64,000 bases of DNA from Marinomonas sp. SBI8L (GTDB lineage Bacteria > Pseudomonadota > Gammaproteobacteria > Pseudomonadales > Marinomonadaceae). The position numbers were made by a program, and so were the translations under genes. Below the pieces are notes generated by a model. That model saw only the letters and a program-made list of their open reading frames with translations. It had not been told where the DNA came from and did no database searches. Shown here one piece after another: positions 45,451 through 54,895 of this stretch. Each line of letters starts with the position of its first letter. The stretch's first letter is position 1. The stretch spans positions 310,001 to 374,000 of the forward strand of contig NZ_JSEO01000002.1 of NCBI RefSeq assembly GCF_001624705.1, written 5' to 3'.

Positions 45451-47355
45451 ATGAGCTTATTATCTCTTGAACAAGTGAGTGTTGCTTTTGGGCATAATCC
45501 TCTCTTGGCAGCAATCAGCGTTTCAGCAGAAGCGGGTGAAAGAATTGCAATTATTGGTCGAAATGGCGCTGGTAAATCTACCTTTTTAAAAGTTGTCGCT
45601 GGCGAAATTATCCCTGATGAAGGGGTTGTACGGATTGAAGGCGGTATTAAAATTGCGCAACTTCCCCAAGAGCTTCCTCAAGCTGATGACAAATTAGTCA
45701 AAGAAGTTGTAAGCGAAGGTAGACCAGACGCGAATAATCTATTAAGTCGTTACTACGCTTTATTAGAAGACCTAGATAATGATCACGCTAACGAATTAAG
45801 TGATATACAGCACAAACTCGATGATATCCAAGGCTGGGATCTCGAACAAAAAGTAAATCAAATGATTCAGCGACTTCAGCTCCCAGGCGACAAAAAAATG
45901 GCTGAACTTTCAGGTGGTTGGCGTCGTCGCGTTATTCTTGCTCAAGCTTTGCTAGCGGAGCCTGATATTTTATTACTCGATGAGCCGACTAACCATTTGG
46001 ATGTACCCACTATTGAGTGGATGGAAAAGCAGTTACAGCAATTCCGCGGCTTAATACTCTTTATTACTCACGATAGACGCTTTCTTGAGCAACTTGCTAA
46101 TCGCATTATTGAGTTAGATAGAGGCAATCTTATTTCCTTTAATGGCAAGTTAAGTGGTTTTTTAGACTTTAAAGCAAAAATGCTTGAAGAAGAGGAAAGG
46201 GCCAACGCTTTATTTGATAAGCGACTCGCGGAAGAAGAAGTATGGATAAGGCAAGGAATCAAAGCAAGACGTACCCGTAATGAAGGTCGTGTTCGTGCTT
46301 TAAAAGCATTACGTGTTGAACGTTCTGAGCGCATTAACCGCCAAGGTAATGCCAACATGAAAATTGAAAGCACTGATAAGTCAGGCAAATTGGTTGCTGA
46401 GTTCACACAGGTTGCACATAGATTTGAAGACAAAGTTATTCTAAAACCGATGGATCTCATGGTTACCCGTGGGGACAGAATTGGTCTTATTGGCCCAAAT
46501 GGTTGTGGTAAAAGTACCTTCTTGAAAATCTTGTTAGGTCAAATTACGCCTAATGAAGGTCATGTTAGACAAGGTACAAAATTGAATGTTGCCTATTTTG
46601 ATCAACTTAGGGAGCAGCTTGATCCAGAAAAAACCGTTGCAGAAAACGTTGGTGAAGGCAAAGACACTGTCGAAATTAATGGTCGTGATAAACACATTAT
46701 CGGCTATTTGAGCGATTTTCTTTTCCCGCCGGAGAGAGCAAGAACACCTGTTAAAGCTTTATCAGGTGGAGAAAGGAACCGTGTCCTATTGGCCAAGCTT
46801 TTTACTAAGCCAGCTAATCTCTTGATTATGGATGAGCCAACCAATGACTTGGATGTAGAAACATTAGAGCTACTTGAAGAACTTCTTATGAATTACCAAG
46901 GTACATTACTTTTGGTTTCACACGACAGGGCTTTCTTAGACAATGTGGTAACCAGTGTTATTGCCTTTGAAGGTGAAGGTGTTGTTAGAGAGTATGTGGG
47001 GGGTTATCAAGATTGGATTCGTCAAGGTGGTCGTTTTGTTGTTGAACCAGAAACACCTGAAGAAGTTAAAGCTTTAAAACCGCAAGAAAAAGTAAAGACA
47101 ACAGAAGCTAAAAAGCCTAAAAGCAAGAGCAAATTAAGCTATAAAATGCAGCGTGAGCTTGATGCTATGCCTGACACAATTGCTAAAATTGAAGCAGAAC
47201 TTGACGCGATAGTTGCGGTGACAAGTGCTGATGATTTTTATAGTCAGGACCAAGATGTGGTTCAGGCTGAATTAAATAAAATGACAGAAATTGAAGCCCA
47301 GCTAGAACAACAAATGGACAGATGGGTTGAATTAGAAGAACTGCAAAACGGATAA
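45451..47355 (+). CDS. uup: ABC-F ATPase Uup
   Basis: A 634-residue ABC-F protein with two ATPase domains and no membrane helices. Walker A motifs are GRNGAGKST (residues 36-44) and GPNGCGKST; signatures are LSGGWRRRV and LSGGERNRV; the C-terminus is a Lys/Glu-rich coiled coil (about 550-634). Uup acts at ribosomes and in DNA-related processes such as precise excision of transposons. A GTG at 45439 would add four residues. The DUF2760 gene starts 3 bp after its stop, so it is probably co-transcribed with the Hsp70 pair. Confidence 0.92.
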   Translation: MSLLSLEQVSVAFGHNPLLAAISVSAEAGERIAIIGRNGAGKSTFLKVVAGEIIPDEGVVRIEGGIKIAQLPQELPQADDKLVKEVVSEGRPDANNLLSRYYALLEDLDNDHANELSDIQHKLDDIQGWDLEQKVNQMIQRLQLPGDKKMAELSGGWRRRVILAQALLAEPDILLLDEPTNHLDVPTIEWMEKQLQQFRGLILFITHDRRFLEQLANRIIELDRGNLISFNGKLSGFLDFKAKMLEEEERANALFDKRLAEEEVWIRQGIKARRTRNEGRVRALKALRVERSERINRQGNANMKIESTDKSGKLVAEFTQVAHRFEDKVILKPMDLMVTRGDRIGLIGPNGCGKSTFLKILLGQITPNEGHVRQGTKLNVAYFDQLREQLDPEKTVAENVGEGKDTVEINGRDKHIIGYLSDFLFPPERARTPVKALSGGERNRVLLAKLFTKPANLLIMDEPTNDLDVETLELLEELLMNYQGTLLLVSHDRAFLDNVVTSVIAFEGEGVVREYVGGYQDWIRQGGRFVVEPETPEEVKALKPQEKVKTTEAKKPKSKSKLSYKMQRELDAMPDTIAKIEAELDAIVAVTSADDFYSQDQDVVQAELNKMTEIEAQLEQQMDRWVELEELQNG

Positions 47356-47358
47356 ATT

Positions 47359-47958
47359 ATGACTAAAAAAGTAAAACCTATGGCATTTGCACCACGCTTC
47401 TTTGGCGCATTTGGCCAATTTTTTAAATATCTTTCATCGTCTGATTATGCTGCTCGTTGTCAAATTGTCGCGAGTGATGAAAAATTTGCTTTTGAAGTAC
47501 CTGAGAAAATTGTTAAAGAAGTCGTTGTTGAAACAGTGACTGAGATTAAAGAAGTAGAAGCACCAAGACTTGAAACCGTGTCTGTAGATGGCGCGTATCA
47601 ATTATTACAACTGATGCAACAAGAAGCTCGTCTAATTGATTTTATTCAAGAAGATATTAGTGGTTATACCGATGCTGAAGTTGGAGCTGCGAGCCGTGTC
47701 ATACATCAAGGTTGTGCCAAAGTGTTATCACAAAACTTTGAAATTGCAGCAGTATCACCTCAAGAAGAAAATGCACGAGTTCAAGTGCCTGAAGGGTACA
47801 ACAATAGAGAATATAAGCTTGAAGGACGTGTAGAAGGTGAAGGTCCTTTTAATGGCACTTTAATACACCCTGGTTGGAAAGTTGTTAAACAGACCTTACC
47901 TAAGGTTATGGATACAAAAGATATGAATATCCTAGCGCCAGCAGAGGTAGAGGTTTAA
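47359..47958 (+). CDS. DUF2760 protein
   Basis: A 199-residue protein of family DUF2760, recognised by its C-terminal part (GYNNREYKLEGRVEGEGPF, GTLIHPGWKV). A variable Val/Glu-rich linker of about residues 50-75 separates a short N-terminal region from this domain. No catalytic motif is visible. The family is consistently next to divergent Hsp70 genes, as here, so a substrate-recruiting or regulatory role for those chaperones is a fair guess but unproven. Confidence 0.82.
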   Translation: MTKKVKPMAFAPRFFGAFGQFFKYLSSSDYAARCQIVASDEKFAFEVPEKIVKEVVVETVTEIKEVEAPRLETVSVDGAYQLLQLMQQEARLIDFIQEDISGYTDAEVGAASRVIHQGCAKVLSQNFEIAAVSPQEENARVQVPEGYNNREYKLEGRVEGEGPFNGTLIHPGWKVVKQTLPKVMDTKDMNILAPAEVEV

Positions 47959-47962
47959 TAAG

Positions 47963-49732
47963 ATGTCTAATACTCAATATTTTGTTGGTATCGATTTAGG
48001 TACAACACACTCTGCTATTTATTATGCTAAAGCTGGTTCTGAAGAAAGCGTATTAACTCAACTTCAAATTCCACAACTTGTTGCACCAGGGCAAGTTGCA
48101 GATAGAGACTTGTTACCCTCTTTTATATATCAAGCGCATGCTAATGAAATGTTAGCAAGCGATATGCAGTTACCTTGGGGTAAATCTGAATTTGTAGTTG
48201 GTGAATTAGCGCGTGATATGGGGGCAAAATCATCTGGGCGTTTAATCCAAAGTGCTAAAAGTTGGTTATGTCATAATACGGTTTCTTCACAAGAAGCCAT
48301 ATTACCTATAGATGCTATCGATGAAGTTGAAAAGTTCTCGCCTGCTAAAGTAACTCAAATTTTAATTGAGCACCTAGTTTCAACTTGGAATCATACGTTT
48401 CCTGAAGCCTTACTGAGTGAGCAAGATGTTGTTATCACAGTACCTGCATCGTTTGACCCTGCTGCACGCGCAAGTACAGAAAGTGCCGCTCAAGCATCAG
48501 GGATAAATGCAAGATTAATAGAAGAGCCGTTAGCTGCCTTTTATGCTTGGTTATCCAGTGCAGGAAAATGGCAGGATAAGATCCAGTTAGATGATCAAAT
48601 TTTAGTTGTAGATGTCGGTGGTGGTACAACTGATTTATCACTTATCCAAGCTGTCGATAATGAAGGTGAAATGCGACTGGATAGGGTTGCCGTTGGCCGA
48701 CATATATTACTAGGTGGCGATAATATGGATATGGCCATTACTTATGTGGCTGCTGGACAAATTGCTGCAACAGGTACCAATCTAGAAGCTTGGCAAATCT
48801 CAGCGTTAACACAAGCCGCTAGGCAAGCCAAAGAAAGACTTTTAAGCAATCAAGAACTGGCGGAAGTTGAGCTTGTTGTTCCTAGTCGTGGTAAGAGTTT
48901 ATTTGCTAATAAAGTGCAAACTAGCATCAAGCGTGAAACTGCGTTGGCAAGTTTAATTGAAGGTTTTTTCCCTATAGTTAATTATGGTGAGCAAGCTCAA
49001 TCAACAGCAAGGTCGGGCATAGCTAAACTAAACTTAGAATATGAAGCAGATCCAGCCATTAGTCGCCATATCAGTGAGTTTTTAGCCAAACATCAAGCAA
49101 AGCCAAATAAAGTTCTACTTAATGGCGGTGTATTTAAAGCGGATATTATTAAGCAAAGAGTTGAAGCTCTTTTAAACAATCTGCTTGCTGATAAAGTGCA
49201 AAATATTGAAATACTGACTTCCAATGATGCCAATTACTTAGACAATGCTGTTGCTAAAGGCGCTTGTTATTATGCCTTAGTCCAAGCTGATGGTGGTATT
49301 AAGGTTAAAAGTGGCTTAGCAGCAAACTATTATGTTGGCGTTGAAAGTCCGATGCCTGCCATTCCAGGCATGGCCCCACCGGTAGATGCTGTTTGTATTG
49401 CACCTTTTGGTTTAGATGAAGGTTCTGATGAGCAAATGCTAAGTAGCGAGTTCGCACTTGTTGTTGGTCAGAGTGTTGATTTCAGGTTCTTTCAATCTAA
49501 AACAGCTGATGTGGCAGAGTTAGGTGAAACAGTAAACGCATTCTCATTAATGAGTTTGAATGAGCTGGGTAAAATTCAGGCTAGATTAGATGCTGGGCAC
49601 TACCAAGAAGGTGATATGGTCAGAGTCATTCTTTCATCTCGTATCACAGAACTTGGTGTTTTGTTACTTGAGGCTCATGACACTCAATCAGATTTGTCTT
49701 GGACACTGGAATACCAAGTAAGGGATGCTTAA
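47963..49732 (+). CDS. Divergent Hsp70-family protein (short form)
   Basis: A 589-residue protein with an actin-fold ATPase: phosphate-1 FVGIDLGTTHSAIYY, phosphate-2 LVVDVGGGTTDLSL and adenosine motif VLLNGGVFKAD. The beta-type C-terminal region is present but there is no DnaK-like lid or EEVD-type tail. It is co-directional with DUF2760 (4-bp gap) and overlaps the next Hsp70 by one base. Its position suggests it works with that second protein. It is not DnaK. Confidence 0.88.
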   Translation: MSNTQYFVGIDLGTTHSAIYYAKAGSEESVLTQLQIPQLVAPGQVADRDLLPSFIYQAHANEMLASDMQLPWGKSEFVVGELARDMGAKSSGRLIQSAKSWLCHNTVSSQEAILPIDAIDEVEKFSPAKVTQILIEHLVSTWNHTFPEALLSEQDVVITVPASFDPAARASTESAAQASGINARLIEEPLAAFYAWLSSAGKWQDKIQLDDQILVVDVGGGTTDLSLIQAVDNEGEMRLDRVAVGRHILLGGDNMDMAITYVAAGQIAATGTNLEAWQISALTQAARQAKERLLSNQELAEVELVVPSRGKSLFANKVQTSIKRETALASLIEGFFPIVNYGEQAQSTARSGIAKLNLEYEADPAISRHISEFLAKHQAKPNKVLLNGGVFKADIIKQRVEALLNNLLADKVQNIEILTSNDANYLDNAVAKGACYYALVQADGGIKVKSGLAANYYVGVESPMPAIPGMAPPVDAVCIAPFGLDEGSDEQMLSSEFALVVGQSVDFRFFQSKTADVAELGETVNAFSLMSLNELGKIQARLDAGHYQEGDMVRVILSSRITELGVLLLEAHDTQSDLSWTLEYQVRDA

Positions 49733-52455
49733 TGTCAAAGTTTAAGTATTTTGTTGGCATCGATCTCGGTACAACTAATTCGGTTGTATCTTATAGAGAT
49801 GCTAACGATGCCGTTGATAACAATCATTTGCTATCAATTCCGCAGTTTATGTCTGATGCCAGCATAAGGGAGTTTACTCATCTCCCTAGTGCTATCTATA
49901 TATTAGCGAAAGATGAACAGGGGCAGTTAAGTCAAACTTTACCTTGGTCTCAAGCCGATAAAACAGATAATTTTGTACTAGGGATGGGCGCATTAGAGCT
50001 TGGAAAAAGACGCGCAAATCAATTAGTACAAAGCGCAAAAAGTTGGCTTAGTCATAGACAAGTTGATCGTCGTGAAAAGATACTACCTTGGGGCAGTGAT
50101 TGTGAATCCAAACTTTCTCCGCTGGAAGCGACAGCATTAATACTTAAACATTTGCATCAAACTTGGAATCATAAGTTTAAAGATGCGCCACTATCAGAAC
50201 AGCAGGTTGCTTTAACCCTACCAGCGTCTTTTGATGAAGAGGCCAGAGCTTTCACTCTTGAGGCTGCAAAAAAGGCAGGCTTAGATAACCTTTATCTTAT
50301 CGAAGAGCCACAAGCAGCTTGTTACCACTGGATCAGCAAACCAGAACAACTAGACCAGCTTAGTAATAAAAAGATGTTATTAGTGGTTGATATTGGCGGT
50401 GGTACGACAGATTTTAGCTTGGTAAAAATTCAAAATCTTAACAATAAAGTATCCTTGCACCGTGTTGCGGTTGGTAATCACCTTTTACTTGGTGGCGATA
50501 ACTTAGATCAGGCGCTGGCTTATCAGTTAGATCCTCAAAAAATTTCCGCTTTGTCTGCTTCAAGACTCGCTGCTTTGGTGCAACAAACGCGTCAAGCTAA
50601 AGAAGTGCTACTTTCGTTAGATGCGCCTGAGACTTTAACTTTGACTGTATTGGGTGGTGGCAGCAAACTCATAGGTGGCTCCCAGAAGTTTACCGTTGAA
50701 AGAAACACTTTAATCAGCCAGATCGATAACGGCTTTTTCCCTTACGTTAAGCTAGTCGATAAGGTAAACCAAGCTAGTTATGGTGTGCATACATTAGGTT
50801 TACCTTATGAGAAAGATGCCGCTATTACACGACATCTAGCTGAGTTTTTAAGCATGCATACTAATGACATCCAAGCCGCCTGTGGTGCTGGCATTCTTGT
50901 TCCTGACGCAATACTTTTTAATGGTGGTTTATTTAACAGTGATAAGCTGAAAAACCGTTTGATTGATCAGCTCACTCAATGGCGAGGTGCTGAGCTGTTT
51001 GAATGTAGTGATTTAGAACCTAACGATGCTGTCGCAAAAGGGGCCTGTGTCTATGTAGCTGGTCTAACTTCATCTGAGTCAGGCGTTGCTCGGATTGAAA
51101 GTGGCGTAGCACATACACTTTATTTAGCTTTGCAAGGAGGTAAGTTTTTAACTCTTCTACCAAAAGGACAGGCTAAAAGCCAATGGGTTGAACTAGAACA
51201 AGAATTTCGGGTAACACTAGGCCAAGATGTACAATTTCCACTGTACCGTGGTGACGATAGCCTAATAAATGCACCAGGGGATCTATTAGATAACGATGAT
51301 GACGTTATGTTTATCTCAGATCTTGAGGCACACTTATCATCTGATAATGAACAGCAAGTAGCAGTTAAAGTCAGAGCCCAATTGACTGAAATAGGGGTGC
51401 TTGCTGTTGAATTAAATGCGGTCAATTCTCAAGACACTTGGTCTTTGGATTTTACAACATTCAATAAGAGTGAAGACTCAGCTAAAAATACCTCATCGAA
51501 TGATGATTTAATGCATAAAAATCTGGGCTTAGCTGAAGAGCTATTAACCCAATGTTTTTCAAAGCTTGGTCAAAAGCAAGATGTAAAAGCCATCAAATCT
51601 CTTAAAACAGAAATAGATAAACTTTTGGGTCCTAGAGATGACTGGAACCTTGTTACAAGCAGGCGTTTAGTCGATAAGTTGTGGAGTCTTAGGTCTGGTC
51701 GGCAGAAAAGTCCTAGCCATGAAAGGCAATGGTATCAATTAACGGGTTTTTGTATGAGACCTGGCTATGGCGCTGAAAATGATCATGAGAGAGTAAAACA
51801 ACTGTATACATTAACTCAACAAGCGCCAAAGCATGATGATTCTATGGTTTGGGGTCAATACTGGACTCTATGGCGACGAATTTCCGCTGGACTGGATGAG
51901 AAAGAGCAAGGCCTTTTACATAAGAAATTTGCCGAGTACTACTCTCCAAGTGGTCAAAGATCTAGAGATAAAGTAAAGCAGTTAACAAGTCGCTCAGGGG
52001 ATGACTTAATTAGAATGATAGGTAGCTTAGAGAGATTACCGCTTGAGATTAAAATTAACAGTATCGACTGGCTTAAGAAACGATTAACTAAGTCTTCCGA
52101 ACCTGATACAGCATGGTGGACCATAGGTCGCTTAGCAAGTCAGCAATTGATTTTGTCCGATGTCATTGAACCCATACCTTTAGACAAGGTAAAGCCTTTA
52201 CTGGAAACTTGCCTTAAAGAAGACTGGAAGAAGAGAAAACAAGCCGGTCTTGCTGGTGTTCTAATGACTCAAATTAATTCTAATCAAGATAAAGAAATAG
52301 AAGTATTAAAGCAGAAGGTCATTAAAAAACTTAAAAAAGACAAATGTCCAAATCACTGGATATCAAGATTAGAAGAAAAAGAGCTGCTTGATAAAGATGC
52401 ATTAAACCGGTTTATAGGTGATTCTTTACCGATTGGCTTGAGTTTAATGGATTAA
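49732..52455 (+). CDS. Divergent Hsp70-family protein with DUF3731 C-terminus
   Basis: A 907-residue protein: an N-terminal Hsp70 ATPase domain (FVGIDLGTTNSVVSY near the start and LVVDIGGGTTDFSL near residue 225), an intermediate beta domain, and from about residue 590 a large helical region rich in Trp, Arg and Lys matching DUF3731. The family recurs together with a shorter Hsp70 and DUF2760. It starts with TAATG at the stop of the previous gene, with AGGG upstream. The substrate is unknown. Confidence 0.88.
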   Translation: MSKFKYFVGIDLGTTNSVVSYRDANDAVDNNHLLSIPQFMSDASIREFTHLPSAIYILAKDEQGQLSQTLPWSQADKTDNFVLGMGALELGKRRANQLVQSAKSWLSHRQVDRREKILPWGSDCESKLSPLEATALILKHLHQTWNHKFKDAPLSEQQVALTLPASFDEEARAFTLEAAKKAGLDNLYLIEEPQAACYHWISKPEQLDQLSNKKMLLVVDIGGGTTDFSLVKIQNLNNKVSLHRVAVGNHLLLGGDNLDQALAYQLDPQKISALSASRLAALVQQTRQAKEVLLSLDAPETLTLTVLGGGSKLIGGSQKFTVERNTLISQIDNGFFPYVKLVDKVNQASYGVHTLGLPYEKDAAITRHLAEFLSMHTNDIQAACGAGILVPDAILFNGGLFNSDKLKNRLIDQLTQWRGAELFECSDLEPNDAVAKGACVYVAGLTSSESGVARIESGVAHTLYLALQGGKFLTLLPKGQAKSQWVELEQEFRVTLGQDVQFPLYRGDDSLINAPGDLLDNDDDVMFISDLEAHLSSDNEQQVAVKVRAQLTEIGVLAVELNAVNSQDTWSLDFTTFNKSEDSAKNTSSNDDLMHKNLGLAEELLTQCFSKLGQKQDVKAIKSLKTEIDKLLGPRDDWNLVTSRRLVDKLWSLRSGRQKSPSHERQWYQLTGFCMRPGYGAENDHERVKQLYTLTQQAPKHDDSMVWGQYWTLWRRISAGLDEKEQGLLHKKFAEYYSPSGQRSRDKVKQLTSRSGDDLIRMIGSLERLPLEIKINSIDWLKKRLTKSSEPDTAWWTIGRLASQQLILSDVIEPIPLDKVKPLLETCLKEDWKKRKQAGLAGVLMTQINSNQDKEIEVLKQKVIKKLKKDKCPNHWISRLEEKELLDKDALNRFIGDSLPIGLSLMD

Positions 52456-52460
52456 ATATA

Positions 52461-52492
52461 AAAAAACGGCCAATAATCATTGGCCGTTTTTT
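52461..52492. terminator. Bidirectional terminator after the Hsp70 operon
   Basis: CGGCCAAT (52467-52474) and ATTGGCCG (52479-52486) form a perfect stem with a 4-nt loop and A/T flanks that extend the pairing to 14 bp. It separates the Hsp70 operon from convergent rraA. Confidence 0.93.
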
Positions 52493-52503
52493 GCTTTACA
52501 GGA

Positions 52504-52995
52504 TTAAAGAAAATCTAATGCCAATGGCTGCTTTGCAAGTGCAATTCCGTTTAGGTCGGAATATAGATAATCACCATCTTCAAATCTTAAGCCCGCAAAG
52601 GCTACATTAACACCAACTTCACCAACACCTTTACGAGTCGATCTTAATGGTGTTGCCGCTAGGGCTTTAACACCTAAATTAATCGTTGCTTGGGTTGCAA
52701 CATCACGAACAGCACCATTAATGATAACGCCTTCCCAACCATTATTTGCAGCAAGCTCTGCCAACATATCGCCTAGCAAAGCTACACGTTTACTGGCACC
52801 ACCATCAACCACCATGACTTTCCCCGTGCCGTCTGTAGCGACTAGCTCTTTAACTCGGGAATTATCTTCAAAGCATTTAACTGTGACGACTTCACCGTAA
52901 AAAATCGTTTTCTTACCATAAGTATTAAAAATGGGATCAGCAATGAGTAGGTGATCTGGGTATTGGTCTGTTAAGTCAGGCAATAAATCGAGCAT
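52504..52995 (-). CDS. rraA: RraA-family protein (ribonuclease E activity regulator A)
   Basis: A 163-residue trimeric RraA-fold protein with the conserved GGASKRVALLGDMLAELA and GVIINGAVRD motifs. In E. coli RraA binds RNase E and lowers its activity; close relatives are 4-hydroxy-4-methyl-2-oxoglutarate aldolases with the same motifs, so the exact role is open. AAGGA lies 7 bp before the ATG. Confidence 0.9.
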   Translation of the reverse strand: MLDLLPDLTDQYPDHLLIADPIFNTYGKKTIFYGEVVTVKCFEDNSRVKELVATDGTGKVMVVDGGASKRVALLGDMLAELAANNGWEGVIINGAVRDVATQATINLGVKALAATPLRSTRKGVGEVGVNVAFAGLRFEDGDYLYSDLNGIALAKQPLALDFL

Positions 52996-53104
52996 GAGAA
53001 TTCCTTAAACATGATAATTGAGAGCTAAAAACTGTAATTTAACTAACAATAACAGTCTTTTAGCTCATCGCCAGTCATCATGACTAATGCTCAACATTTA
53101 TCTT

Positions 53105-53641
53105 TTAAATGTCAGTATCATGTTCTGATAGGTCATCTTGTTCTGCTTCAGGCAAATCAATCAAAGATTTACTATGTGCGATTCTAAGCAAAATAGCGAT
53201 TTGCTCATCTGGTGGCAGTAATTCAACGGCTTGTGACAAATCTAATAAGGTAAGTTCATAATGCAGATCAACATCTCTATCACTAAACCACCTGTGGGCT
53301 GAAACTACTTCAAAGCTTGGGTCCATCCCTTTTGCATCAAAAGTTGCTTCAACCATAGAGCCAACTAGATCCGTGTCTAATGCTAGTACAAAGTCAGTAT
53401 CAAATTCTGCAGTCCATTCAGCTAAAATATCGCTGGCTTCATAGCCAAATTCATATAATTGGTTTTCATCAATATCACATAAGTTAGACTCGATATTGGC
53501 GTGATGTAGCCAGTCATCATCAGGAATAATGAGAACTTCTTTAATCTGTAGATCAGGTGTCGACCAAGTAAATAGCAAAGGAAAGCTAGCTTCGTCTGCA
53601 GAATTAGCGACACAGGTAAGGAATATAGGTAAACTTGTCAT
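53105..53641 (-). CDS. Conserved-looking hypothetical acidic protein
   Basis: A 178-residue, strongly acidic soluble protein with no signal peptide or membrane helix. Its alternating strands and helices (FLTCVANSADE at the start, FVLALDTDLVGSM in the middle, HYELTLLDLSQAVELL later) hint at a nuclease-like or RNase H-like fold, but the DxE catalytic start of DnaQ-type exonucleases is absent. I do not recognise the family. It is divergent from the carboxypeptidase gene, 39 bp away. Confidence 0.65.
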   Translation of the reverse strand: MTSLPIFLTCVANSADEASFPLLFTWSTPDLQIKEVLIIPDDDWLHHANIESNLCDIDENQLYEFGYEASDILAEWTAEFDTDFVLALDTDLVGSMVEATFDAKGMDPSFEVVSAHRWFSDRDVDLHYELTLLDLSQAVELLPPDEQIAILLRIAHSKSLIDLPEAEQDDLSEHDTDI

Positions 53642-53680
53642 ATCAATGAATTACATACCAAAATTTAGAGAGTGGTTAGG

Positions 53681-54826
53681 ATGAGCAGCCGAATTAAAGT
53701 CAGCAGTGCCTTCGATGGCGGAAACATTAGTCTGATTGAAGCCAACGAGCCGGACAATATTAGAGTAAATATACCAAAAGATACAAACTCTAATTTCTTG
53801 CAGTGGTTTTATTTTCGTTTACAAGGGGTAATGGATGAAAACTGTACCATTAGGTTTGAAAATGCGCATGAAGCTGCATATGCCGATGGCTGGTACGATT
53901 ATCAAGCCGTTGCTTCATACGATAGAGAATATTGGTTCAGAGTGCCCACAGAGTATAAAGATGGGGAGTTAATCATTCAGCACACGCCTGAGAAGGATAG
54001 TGTGTATTACGCTTACTTTGCGCCATATTCGTACGAAAGACATCTAGACATGCTTGCTTGGTCTAGCTCAAATGATGATTGTATCAATCATGATTTAGGC
54101 ACTACAGCAGAAGGCCGTGATATTAGTTTGTTAGAAATTGGCCGTAATCAAGCAAGCGCTAAGAACATCTGGATAATTGGCCGACAACATCCAGGTGAAA
54201 CCATGGCTCAATGGTTTATAGAGGGCTTATTAGAGCGTTTGTTTGATGAATCTCACCCTATTTCAAGGGCATTATTAAACCAGTGTCGTTTTTATATAGT
54301 GCCTAATATGAACCCTGATGGTGGTGTTCATGGTAACTTGCGAGTGAACTCTAAAGGCGTCAACTTGAATAGGGAGTGGATGCAACCTTCTGAAGAGCTA
54401 AGCCCTGAAGTATTAGCGGTACAAACTAAAATGGCTGAAGTAGGTGTTGATTTATTTCTAGATATTCATGGAGATGAAGAGCTTCCTGTTAACTTTATCG
54501 ACGGATGTAGTCAAATACCTTCTTTCGATCAACGTATGGCAAATATGGAGTCATTATTCAATGGCACCTTGTTAGCCGTAAGCCCTGACTTTCAAACTAA
54601 ACAAGGTTATGAAAACAATCATTTTGGTGAAGACACATTAAAAGTGGCTGCGAAGTGGGTAGGAGAAACCTATAAATGTTTGTCGCTAACACTTGAAATG
54701 CCATTTAAGGATAATGAGTTATTACCAGACCCAGAGGTTGGCTGGTCACCTGAGCGCTCTAAAATTTTAGGGGCCGATGTGCTTTATCCGATTTACCAAG
54801 TGGTTAACAGTCCTGAAATGAAATAG
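53681..54826 (+). CDS. M14-family cytosolic carboxypeptidase
   Basis: A 381-residue zinc carboxypeptidase of the cytosolic (CCP/AGBL-like) M14 branch. H170-P-G-E173 and the later histidine in LDIHGDEE bind zinc, PDGGVHGNLRVN binds the peptide carboxylate, and LTLEMPF contains the catalytic glutamate. An N-terminal beta-sandwich domain (about 1-125) is typical. Eukaryotic members remove glutamates from proteins; bacterial substrates are unknown. The ATG at 53681 is chosen; GTG at 53672 is possible. Confidence 0.87.
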   Translation: MSSRIKVSSAFDGGNISLIEANEPDNIRVNIPKDTNSNFLQWFYFRLQGVMDENCTIRFENAHEAAYADGWYDYQAVASYDREYWFRVPTEYKDGELIIQHTPEKDSVYYAYFAPYSYERHLDMLAWSSSNDDCINHDLGTTAEGRDISLLEIGRNQASAKNIWIIGRQHPGETMAQWFIEGLLERLFDESHPISRALLNQCRFYIVPNMNPDGGVHGNLRVNSKGVNLNREWMQPSEELSPEVLAVQTKMAEVGVDLFLDIHGDEELPVNFIDGCSQIPSFDQRMANMESLFNGTLLAVSPDFQTKQGYENNHFGEDTLKVAAKWVGETYKCLSLTLEMPFKDNELLPDPEVGWSPERSKILGADVLYPIYQVVNSPEMK

Positions 54827-54852
54827 ATACCTTTTAGGTAATTTGTAAATAT

Positions 54853-54884
54853 AAAAAAGCCCTAACGATTGTTAGGGCTTTTCT
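54853..54884. terminator. Bidirectional terminator between carboxypeptidase and trmJ
   Basis: GCCCTAAC (54859-54866) and GTTAGGGC (54871-54878) form a perfect stem with a 4-nt loop and flanking A and T runs. It lies between converging genes. Confidence 0.93.
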
Positions 54885-54895
54885 TTTGAAACCTA

